Source of the DNA: Pseudomonas lini
Lineage (GTDB): Bacteria; Pseudomonadota; Gammaproteobacteria; Pseudomonadales; Pseudomonadaceae
Length of the DNA: 64,000 nt
Reading direction: 5' to 3'
Assembly: GCF_001042905.1 (NCBI RefSeq)
Contig: NZ_JYLB01000011.1
Span: forward strand, 1-64,000
Shown here: one piece after another, positions 57,370 through 64,000 of the stretch
How the letters are laid out: the number at the start of each line of letters is the position of its first letter
Position numbering within the stretch: position 1 is the first letter of the stretch
Translations under genes and position numbers: made by a program
Notes under the pieces: model-generated
Database searches by the model: none
The model's input: the letters and a program-made list of their open reading frames with translations, nothing else
Told to the model about the DNA's origin: nothing

Positions 57370-59394
57370 ATGAGCGACGAAGCACAGCGCTGGAAAGAGA
57401 AATACCTCAAAAGCATCGAACAACAAGAAAAACTGGAACGTCGATGGGACGCCCGGCTTGATCTGCTGCGTCGTGGGCTGGTGCGCAGTACCCTGGCCGC
57501 GGAAGGTACCGATCGCGCCGTTGATCAATGCATGAAGGAAATGCGTGAAGTCGTACGCACCGATGACATGGATGCCGGCCTGGCTGCCTTGCTGCCGCGC
57601 CTGGAAAAAGCCGTGCTCGACTCTGAGCAACGCCGGGAAACCCGAGTCGATCAAGTCAGTGCCGCACTGACGGCGCTGGTCTCTCAGCTGCAAGCGTTGC
57701 CACTGCCCAGGGAAGTGAGCCGGCCACTGAAAAAATTCGCCAAACAGCTCGACGGACGCGTAAGCCAGGCTCGCGAAATTCCGTTGCTGCTTAGCGAGCT
57801 GAGCGGCTTGCAAGGCAAAGCCTTGAACCTGCTGGAGAACCCTGCCGAACCTGATCGTCCGGGGTTTCTGCAGCGGTTGTTCAGTAGGGAAACGGAGGAG
57901 ACTGCGCCACAGATCGTCGCCCCCGAATCACAAAGACCTGCCGCGCAACCTGTCGAACCGGTTGCAGCAGCGCCGACCGTGCCCCTGGAAGCGACGGTCA
58001 ATCTCGCGCCAGCCGCCGATAAACCGCAAGTGGTGCTGCCAACTGTAGAAGTCGCTCTACCCGCCGCTGCACCGCTGCAAATTCAGGCGCCAACAACAAT
58101 GGCACCTGCGGCTGAAGTCATGGCGTTTGTCCCGCCAGTCCTTGATCCAGAAGCTAAAAGCAGTCAGATCCCAGAGCCTCAAACACGATTACACATTGAG
58201 CGACCACAAGAGCCGGCTCCCTCAATTGCCGCCCCGGTCACTGCGGCCCCCTTGGCAATCAATCCCGATGAACTGACTCCGGTCACTATCGATCCAGAGC
58301 CGTCTGAGCACGATATTCTGTATGCCCTGCCGGACTCGCCGAAACCGTCCTACAGCTCTGTCGCCAAGCATATCGAAGAAACGCTGCTGGGCCTTCTCGA
58401 TGATCTGGCGTTGCCCGAGCGCCATCGTCCGCAAGCCGAGGCGATGCGCGATCGTCTTCAAAATGGCTTGAACTGGTACGAACTACTACCCATCCTCGAT
58501 GACCTGGCCACATTGATGCTGGCAATCACCGACAGCGGCCAGCACGAATTCGAAGCGTATCTACAGCAACTCAACGAACGACTTGAGTCATTCCAGAGCA
58601 ACCTGCAGGCCGCAAGCGACGGCCACGCCGACAACCGTTCGGCCGCGCGCGAGATGGACACGCAGATTCGCGAGCAAGTCGACGGCTTGCAAAGCAGCAT
58701 GCAGGAAGCGGCAGATCTTGATGATCTCAAGCATGTGCTGGAAAACCATCTCGAAGGCCTGCTCGGCACCATGGACCAACACCAGAAGCAGCGCGATGAG
58801 CGTGAGCAGGAAGTAGCAGCCCGTCTGCAAAGCCTGGCCGAAAGGGTTGCCCATATGGAGCAGGAAGCCCTGGGCTACCGCGAGCATCTTGAAGAACAGC
58901 GCCAGAAGGCGTTGATCGATCCATTGACCAGCCTGCCGAATCGAGCAGCCTGGAGCGAGCGCCTGGAGCATGAAGTCGGCCAATGGCAGCAACATGGCAA
59001 TACCCTGTTGCTGGCAATGCTCGACCTCGACCATTTCAAACGCATCAATGACAACTATGGGCATCTGGCGGGCGACAAGGTGCTGAAAATCATCGCCAGC
59101 GTGCTACGCAAGCGACTGCGCGGGACTGATTTCATCGCCCGATTTGGCGGTGAGGAGTTTGTACTGTTGATGCCTGCCACAATCCCTATGGTCGGCGCGA
59201 AACTGCTGGAAACCTTGCGCGCATCGATCGAAGCCTGCCCGTTCCACTTCAAGGGCGAGCGAGTCACCATCACTATTTCCATGGGACTGACAGCATTCAG
59301 GGCTGGGGAACACAGCGACCTGGTGCTTAAAAGAGCCGATCAGGCGCTATATCGTGCGAAAAATACTGGACGAAATCGGGTAGAACTGGGCTGA
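57370..59394 (+). CDS. dgcH: Diguanylate cyclase DgcH
   Basis: A 674-residue cytoplasmic protein. It has a helical N-terminus (1-155), a Pro/Ala-rich low-complexity linker (about 170-320), and a helical/coiled-coil region (330-510) that is probably the dimerising sensor part. The C-terminal GGDEF domain carries the active site GGEEF at 593-597 and the metal Asp in LDLDHFKRIND. The upstream RxxD inhibitory site is not obvious. The same architecture and neighbours occur in P. aeruginosa DgcH (PA5487), a conserved cyclase supplying basal c-di-GMP. The start abuts the preceding stop. Confidence 0.9.
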   Translation: MSDEAQRWKEKYLKSIEQQEKLERRWDARLDLLRRGLVRSTLAAEGTDRAVDQCMKEMREVVRTDDMDAGLAALLPRLEKAVLDSEQRRETRVDQVSAALTALVSQLQALPLPREVSRPLKKFAKQLDGRVSQAREIPLLLSELSGLQGKALNLLENPAEPDRPGFLQRLFSRETEETAPQIVAPESQRPAAQPVEPVAAAPTVPLEATVNLAPAADKPQVVLPTVEVALPAAAPLQIQAPTTMAPAAEVMAFVPPVLDPEAKSSQIPEPQTRLHIERPQEPAPSIAAPVTAAPLAINPDELTPVTIDPEPSEHDILYALPDSPKPSYSSVAKHIEETLLGLLDDLALPERHRPQAEAMRDRLQNGLNWYELLPILDDLATLMLAITDSGQHEFEAYLQQLNERLESFQSNLQAASDGHADNRSAAREMDTQIREQVDGLQSSMQEAADLDDLKHVLENHLEGLLGTMDQHQKQRDEREQEVAARLQSLAERVAHMEQEALGYREHLEEQRQKALIDPLTSLPNRAAWSERLEHEVGQWQQHGNTLLLAMLDLDHFKRINDNYGHLAGDKVLKIIASVLRKRLRGTDFIARFGGEEFVLLMPATIPMVGAKLLETLRASIEACPFHFKGERVTITISMGLTAFRAGEHSDLVLKRADQALYRAKNTGRNRVELG

Positions 59395-59498
59395 CGGCCA
59401 ATTGTTCCATTTTGTTTAAAGGAACGTTTTTTGCCGTCAGCGCCGCAAGGCGATACGTTACACTGTTGCATTATTGTCTCGCGTGTATTGCCCTAGCC

Positions 59499-60278
59499 AT
59501 GAAATGTCTTGTTCTTATTGCGTCGCTGCTTCTATTAGCCGGTTGTGCCAGCGGCCCCCGAATCGATACCAGCCACCCTTCAGCCAATCACGACAGTCGT
59601 ATTCAGTTCGTGGTGATGCATTACACCTCCGCATCCCTGGAAGAGTCGTTGCAATTGCTGACCCATGGCGAGGTCAGTAGCCACTACCTCATCAGCGACG
59701 ACAAGCGCGCCACTATTTATAAGCTGATGGATGAAAATTTCCGGGCCTGGCACGCTGGTGAAAGCGAATGGCAAGGCCGGACCTGGCTGAACTCCAGTTC
59801 CATTGGTATCGAGATCGTCAATCAGGGCTTTAAGGACACCCCGAACGGGCGTCTTTGGTATCCCTACAGCGAAGCCCAGATTCAGTCGATGATCTTCCTG
59901 CTCAAGGACATCAGTAAGCGCCAAGGGATCAGCCCCCGCCACATCATCGGTCATAGCGACATCGCACCGATGCGCAAACTCGACCCAGGCCCGCTGTTCC
60001 CCTGGAAGCGCCTGGCTGCCGAAGGCCTGGGGATCTGGCCAGACGAGCAGACCGTGGCGCGGCAGCAAGTGCAGTTCGCCGTGCAACTGCCAAGCATCAG
60101 TTGGTTTCAGGGACAGCTTGCCCGCTTGGGCTATGCCACGCCGCAAACCGGCGAACTGGATGTAGAAACACGTAATGTACTGGCGGCCTTTCAGCTGCAT
60201 TTTCGCCCTTCCCGTTTCGACGGTACACCGGACGCACAAACCGCGGCGATTCTTCAGGTGTTGAATCAGACAAAATAA
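59499..60278 (+). CDS. ampDh2: N-acetylmuramoyl-L-alanine amidase, AmpDh2-type lipoprotein
   Basis: A 259-residue outer-membrane-type lipoprotein (lipobox LLAGC, Cys16). It combines an amidase_2 domain, with zinc ligands His in VVMHYTSA and in GHSDIAP plus the later Asp in KLDPGPLFPW, and a C-terminal peptidoglycan-binding domain (about 195-255). It cleaves the amide between MurNAc and the stem peptide in the periplasm. The length equals P. aeruginosa AmpDh2 (259). ATG 59499 puts the signal peptide at the N-terminus; the frame extends to 59412. Confidence 0.92.
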   Translation: MKCLVLIASLLLLAGCASGPRIDTSHPSANHDSRIQFVVMHYTSASLEESLQLLTHGEVSSHYLISDDKRATIYKLMDENFRAWHAGESEWQGRTWLNSSSIGIEIVNQGFKDTPNGRLWYPYSEAQIQSMIFLLKDISKRQGISPRHIIGHSDIAPMRKLDPGPLFPWKRLAAEGLGIWPDEQTVARQQVQFAVQLPSISWFQGQLARLGYATPQTGELDVETRNVLAAFQLHFRPSRFDGTPDAQTAAILQVLNQTK

Positions 60279-60351
60279 TGACGCCCGCCCGACGGTCAGC
60301 GCTTTTTCCAAATCAGCAGCTATAACTCATTGGTAATTCTTCGGATATTCC

Positions 60352-61968
60352 ATGATGCCTGCTGCTCGGGAGAGACTGCATAGCTGGTTCTATCGCCCTT
60401 GGTTTTTGGCGATGCTGGCTACTGCCTTGAGCGCAACGCTTCTAACGGTTGGCAGTTTGTTCGTGGCGATGAATCAAGTCGAGCACAATGAAAGCCAGGA
60501 AATGAATGCCCAGGGAGAACGTTTTCTGGTCCGTCTGGAGCAGCTGTTCGGGCAGTTGCGCGAAAGCCTAGATGATCTGCAAGCCCAACCGCTGCGAGGT
60601 TGCGATGACGAAATGATCGCCACCCTGCAGCAGGTCAGCTTCAATTACCGCTTCGTTTATGAAGCCGCTTATATGGACACTTCGCGAACCTGCTCCAACC
60701 GCCCCCGCCAGGAAGGGGTATCGCTGATCCGACCGCCGGACATCAAGGGCCCCACCTACAGCTATTGGCTGAACACCACCACCGAACCCGATGAGAACCG
60801 CGCCGCACTGATGCTTGGGCGCGGCAATTTCCGGGTGGCGACGTCGCGCGGGCATTTGACCGATATGGTCGATCTGTCTCCGGGGAGCAGCCTGTTGGTG
60901 GTACTCGACCAGGGCACCCGGGCGATTCCGGTACTCGGTGTCGCGCAGGCCTGGCCCCCCGCGGAGCCCTGGCCCCCGAAAAGCCGCGATGCGCTGCAAG
61001 TCACCCATACCCGACTGATTTACCGAATGCCCACTAACACCCCCGAATACCAACTGGTACTGATCACCCCACGCACTGGAATGCATGTACCGGCGGTATG
61101 GTGGTGGCTACTGCCGGCCAGCCTGGCGCTGAGTGCCTGTGTCGGTATTCTGGTGTTTTTGCTGGTACGCCAGCGTCAGTCGCTGGATGCCGAACTGCAA
61201 GGCGCCATACGGCGAGGCGAGCTACAGGTGTTGTATCAACCGATCTTCGACCTCGACAGCCGCAACTGCGTCGGTGCCGAGGCCCTGCTGCGCTGGCGAA
61301 GGCCGGACGGCACGCTGACCAGTCCCGACCTGTTCATTCCCATGGCGGAGAATACCGGCCAGATCCGCCAGATGACCGACTTCGTATTGCAGCGCCTGCT
61401 GGAACAGCTCGGGCAACTGTTGCGGTCCAATCCGCAGCTGTACATATCGGTCAACCTGGCAGCCTGCGATGTCATGGTGCCGCGTATCGGCCAGGTGATG
61501 GCGCGCCTGCTGAGTGTGCACCGAGTGGCGGCCAGGCAGATTGCCTTTGAAGTGACCGAGCGCGGATTGGTCGATGTGGTGGTGGCCAGAGAAAACCTGC
61601 AAGCCCTGCGGGATGTCGGGCATCAGGTGCTGATCGATGACTTTGGCACCGGCTATTGCAGCCTCGCCTACCTGCAAACCCTACCGGTGGACTGCCTGAA
61701 AATCGACAAGGCGTTTATCGATGCACTAGGCCATGATGCTGCCAGCAGCGGCGTGGCACCGCACATCATTCGCATGGCTCAGGCCCTGCAACTCAAGGTG
61801 ATTGCAGAAGGCATCGAACATGAAGCCCAGGCGGTGTTTCTGAGCAGCGAGGGGGTGAAGTTTGGTCAGGGCTGGCTGTTCGCCCATGCACTGAGCGCCG
61901 TGCAGTTCATCGAACTGATTACCCGTGGCCGCCGACTGAGCACGCGACGCCTGGACGACGAGGCCTGA
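60352..61968 (+). CDS. c-di-GMP phosphodiesterase with periplasmic CSS-motif sensor and EAL domain
   Basis: A 538-residue inner-membrane protein. A helix (about 18-40), a periplasmic domain with Cys84 and Cys114 (TCSNR, a CSS-like motif) and a second helix (about 250-270) precede the EAL domain. The EAL signature at 310-312 (GAEALLRWRRPDG), VNLAACDV, EVTERGL, DDFGTGYCSL and the Lys in LKIDKAF are all present, so it should be active. In E. coli PdeC-type relatives, DsbA-dependent disulphide formation in the CSS domain restrains the enzyme. It lies between ampDh2 and kinB, where I recall no such gene in PAO1. Confidence 0.9.
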   Translation: MMPAARERLHSWFYRPWFLAMLATALSATLLTVGSLFVAMNQVEHNESQEMNAQGERFLVRLEQLFGQLRESLDDLQAQPLRGCDDEMIATLQQVSFNYRFVYEAAYMDTSRTCSNRPRQEGVSLIRPPDIKGPTYSYWLNTTTEPDENRAALMLGRGNFRVATSRGHLTDMVDLSPGSSLLVVLDQGTRAIPVLGVAQAWPPAEPWPPKSRDALQVTHTRLIYRMPTNTPEYQLVLITPRTGMHVPAVWWWLLPASLALSACVGILVFLLVRQRQSLDAELQGAIRRGELQVLYQPIFDLDSRNCVGAEALLRWRRPDGTLTSPDLFIPMAENTGQIRQMTDFVLQRLLEQLGQLLRSNPQLYISVNLAACDVMVPRIGQVMARLLSVHRVAARQIAFEVTERGLVDVVVARENLQALRDVGHQVLIDDFGTGYCSLAYLQTLPVDCLKIDKAFIDALGHDAASSGVAPHIIRMAQALQLKVIAEGIEHEAQAVFLSSEGVKFGQGWLFAHALSAVQFIELITRGRRLSTRRLDDEA

Positions 61969-61981
61969 GAGGGCCCCCAGT

Positions 61982-63772
61982 TTATATCGCCAGCGCCATG
62001 TAGAACTGCGTCCCCTGCCCCGGCCGCGAGTAAACACCCATCCGCCCGCCATGCAGTTGCACGATTTCCTTGCACAGCGCCAGACCAAGCCCGGCACCGC
62101 CCTTTTTACGGCCGACCTGGACAAAGGGCTCGAAGATCCGTCCCTGCTGGCCGTAGGCAATGCCTTCGCCGTTGTCCTCGACGCTGATAATCATCCGCTC
62201 GCCATGGCGCCGGGCTTGCAAACGGATTAGTCCATCGTGGGAGGTATGGCGCAACGCGTTGTCGATCAGGTTATCGAGCACCCGCTCCAGTTGCGCCTGA
62301 TCGGCTTGCAGCCGCGGCAACGGTCCCTGCACTTCCACCAGCAGTTCAATGCCCTTCTCCTGTGCCGGGCCGGCAAAACGTATCTGGGCCTGATCCAGCA
62401 AGTCTTCGATGGAGCACGGTGCCAGCGTGAGTTTTTGCAGGCCGTTTTGATAGCGAGAGAAATTCAGCAGGTCGTTGATCAACTGCATCAGGCGCTGCAT
62501 TTCTTCGTTGACGGTGTCCAGCAGGTCGGCTTCGCGGGAGTCTGCGGCAAAATGCGTCCGCTCGCGGAACAAGCCGAATGCCATGTGCATCCCGGTAACC
62601 GGTGTGCGCAACTCATGGGAGGCACGCAAGACGAACTCGCTGCGTACCCGTTCGAAGGCACGCTGTTCGGTGACGTCATGCAACACCATCACCGCGCCGA
62701 GAATATGACCCTGGGTATGGCTGACTGGCGTCAGGCTATACGTCAGCAATCGCGACTCGCCATCGACCTCGATGCTCAGGTCGTCCGGCGCTCGTTCCAG
62801 GGTGCCGCCGCGCAACACCAGTTGCAGTTGCTCATCCAGTTCGGGACGCTCAAGCGCCGTGCCCAGCCCTTGGCCGAGACGATCGGTGTCCCAGCCTAGC
62901 TGGCGCTGAGCCACTGGGTTGAGGTGCTCGAGATGACCTTGACGATCGATAATCAGCAAACCGTCGTCGATGCTGTCGAGCACCGCTTGCAAACGTTGCT
63001 GGCCGGCGAGCAGCTCGTCGATATTGGTAGCCTGGTGCTCACGCAGGGCCTCAGCCATGATTCCGAACCGCCGGCTCAACTGGTTCATTTCCACCGCGGA
63101 CGAAATCGGCAGGGTCACTTCGAAATTGCCCTGGCCGATATTGTCAGCTGCCTGCACCAGAGCCTCGATCGGAGCCCCGAACCGCCGGGCGATCGCATGG
63201 GCGGTAATGAACCCGATGAACAACACCGCTACCCCGACCAACCCAAGCAGGCCGGCAATCAACAGTGCCCGCTCCCGGGACTCGCGCTCGATCTCAGTGA
63301 TGTTATCCAGTGCGCGCTTCTGTTCAGAGATCAAACCGTTACGCAACGCGTTGAATTTTTCCGTGAGATCTCCGTCATCATTGACTACCTGTACCGGAGC
63401 GCGGGAAAGATCAAAGGCCTGCAGTAAGCTCTGATAATCAGCCTTGGCCTTTCTGAAACCATACTGGCCACCCTCGCTGGACGGCTCGCGAGCAATGCCT
63501 TCGTCAAGCAATTCGAGGGAATGCTGCCTGGAGGCCTCGAACGCCGCAGGGTCAGGGTTCTCGCCAAGCACGATAATCAGTTGATCACCCAGGCTCTGAC
63601 GCAGCTTCAATCCCAGATCCAGCGTGACGAAGTTGTCACGGAGCAGGGCTTCCTGAGTCCCAGCCATCTGCATCACGCTGACCAGCCCGAGCAAGAGCCC
63701 TAGCAGCGCCACGGTGATCAGCGCGGAAATACTCAGAAACAGCCGGGTGCGCAACGTCATCGCCAGTTTCAT
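61982..63772 (-). CDS. kinB: Sensor histidine kinase KinB
   Basis: A 596-residue membrane kinase. It has two helices (about 10-34 and 168-192) around a periplasmic domain, a HAMP region (about 193-245), a PAS domain (about 255-365), HisKA with phospho-His386 (SHELRTPVTGMHM) and a HATPase with DNLIDNALRHT, DNGEGIAYG and GGAGLGLAL. KinB pairs with AlgB; in P. aeruginosa it restrains alginate overproduction through its phosphatase activity on AlgB. algB lies 10 bases upstream on the same strand, so the two form an operon. Confidence 0.95.
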   Translation of the reverse strand: MKLAMTLRTRLFLSISALITVALLGLLLGLVSVMQMAGTQEALLRDNFVTLDLGLKLRQSLGDQLIIVLGENPDPAAFEASRQHSLELLDEGIAREPSSEGGQYGFRKAKADYQSLLQAFDLSRAPVQVVNDDGDLTEKFNALRNGLISEQKRALDNITEIERESRERALLIAGLLGLVGVAVLFIGFITAHAIARRFGAPIEALVQAADNIGQGNFEVTLPISSAVEMNQLSRRFGIMAEALREHQATNIDELLAGQQRLQAVLDSIDDGLLIIDRQGHLEHLNPVAQRQLGWDTDRLGQGLGTALERPELDEQLQLVLRGGTLERAPDDLSIEVDGESRLLTYSLTPVSHTQGHILGAVMVLHDVTEQRAFERVRSEFVLRASHELRTPVTGMHMAFGLFRERTHFAADSREADLLDTVNEEMQRLMQLINDLLNFSRYQNGLQKLTLAPCSIEDLLDQAQIRFAGPAQEKGIELLVEVQGPLPRLQADQAQLERVLDNLIDNALRHTSHDGLIRLQARRHGERMIISVEDNGEGIAYGQQGRIFEPFVQVGRKKGGAGLGLALCKEIVQLHGGRMGVYSRPGQGTQFYMALAI

Positions 63773-63782
63773 CGGTTAAGAC

Positions 63783-64000
63783 TCACAGGTTGTACTGCTT
63801 GCGTTTGCGGTACAGGGTCGAGGCATCGATACCCAGGGTCTTCGCCGCCTGGTCCAGCGTGTCGGCCGTGGCGAGGACCGCGCCAATGTGAGCTTTCTCC
63901 AACTCATCCAGGCTCAACGCAGCACCAATGCGCGGCGTGTGGTTGGCCGGGATCTCGGCCATGCCCAAGTGGCTGAGCTCTACCCGCTCCTGCGGACAAA
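63783..64000 (-). CDS. algB: Response regulator AlgB, C-terminal end (truncated by window)
   Basis: Only about 72 C-terminal codons are present; the frame is open to the window edge. The last 45 residues are the Fis-type helix-turn-helix of an NtrC-family regulator (ATADTLDQAAKTLGIDASTL, then YRKRKQYNL). Together with kinB directly downstream this identifies AlgB, which in P. aeruginosa acts with AlgU in controlling algD and alginate. The receiver and AAA domains are outside the window. Confidence 0.92.
   Translation of the reverse strand, partial: CPQERVELSHLGMAEIPANHTPRIGAALSLDELEKAHIGAVLATADTLDQAAKTLGIDASTLYRKRKQYNL

Overview
This is a chromosomal window from a Pseudomonas, most likely the P. 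fluorescens group. Gene content and order match Pseudomonas blocks I recognise: gcdH-gcdG, pnt, trpBA/trpI, prlC, the caa3/aa3 cox cluster, metNIQ, znu/zur, polA-ErsA-engB, cytochrome c4-dsbA, dgcH-ampDh2-kinB-algB. Several intergenic palindromes are typical fluorescens-group REP elements. Relative to P. aeruginosa PAO1, as I remember it, the window joins relatives of PA0035-PA0113 to relatives of PA5505-PA5483, so it lies near the replication origin. No prophage, integron, plasmid or CRISPR signature is visible; the only mobile-type gene is a REP-associated tyrosine transposase (RAYT).

Layout. 1-325: promoters of a leftward stable-RNA (probably rRNA) operon whose body lies outside the window. 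326-3798: glutarate catabolism (gcdG, gcdH, divergent LysR regulator). 4233-7129: proton-translocating transhydrogenase pntAA-pntAB-pntB. 7319-8812: an acyl-CoA transferase. 9132-9811: one intact and one frameshifted DUF1127 gene, both preceded by the same GTACAG/CAGTAC motif pair. 9949-12998: three tandem DUF2388 periplasmic proteins, the last coupled to a large exported protein with an HExxH motif and a DUF4105 domain. 13047-16349: small exported peptide, trpA, trpB, trpI. 16346-21572: small stress-type or envelope proteins (DUF883, dodecin, two DUF1161, OsmC, a luciferase-like oxidoreductase, paired lipoproteins, lipoprotein metallopeptidase). 21581-22293: a RAYT flanked by two REP doublets. 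22301-27974: HAD phosphatase, gamma-carbonic anhydrase, prlC, zinc-ribbon protein, TpbA-like periplasmic phosphatase, and a radical SAM gene behind a LexA box. 28219-30558: beta-carbonic anhydrase with a SulP transporter. 31733-40342: cytochrome c oxidase structural, assembly and haem A genes. 40514-43029: methionine ABC importer. 43294-45432: catalase HPII. 45531-49313: zinc uptake and Zur. 49432-53572: homoserine kinase, DUF2782, DNA polymerase I. 53683-53848: ErsA small RNA with an AlgU-type promoter. 53873-64000: engB, two c-type cytochromes, dsbA, an endonuclease/phosphatase-fold protein, diguanylate cyclase DgcH, amidase AmpDh2, an EAL phosphodiesterase, kinB and the end of algB.

Themes. 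Respiration and redox balance (pnt, cox, cytochromes c4/c5, dsbA) dominate. Envelope-stress and exopolysaccharide control gathers at the right end: AlgU-type ErsA promoter, DgcH, EAL protein, KinB/AlgB. The points most worth a second look are the DUF2388x3-HExxH/DUF4105 locus, a Val in place of the expected first exonuclease-metal Asp of DNA polymerase I, ErsA, the SOS-boxed radical SAM gene, the RAYT/REP locus, and the broken DUF1127 copy with its conserved upstream motifs. All assignments come from reading the sequence and from memory of protein families; no database search was run.
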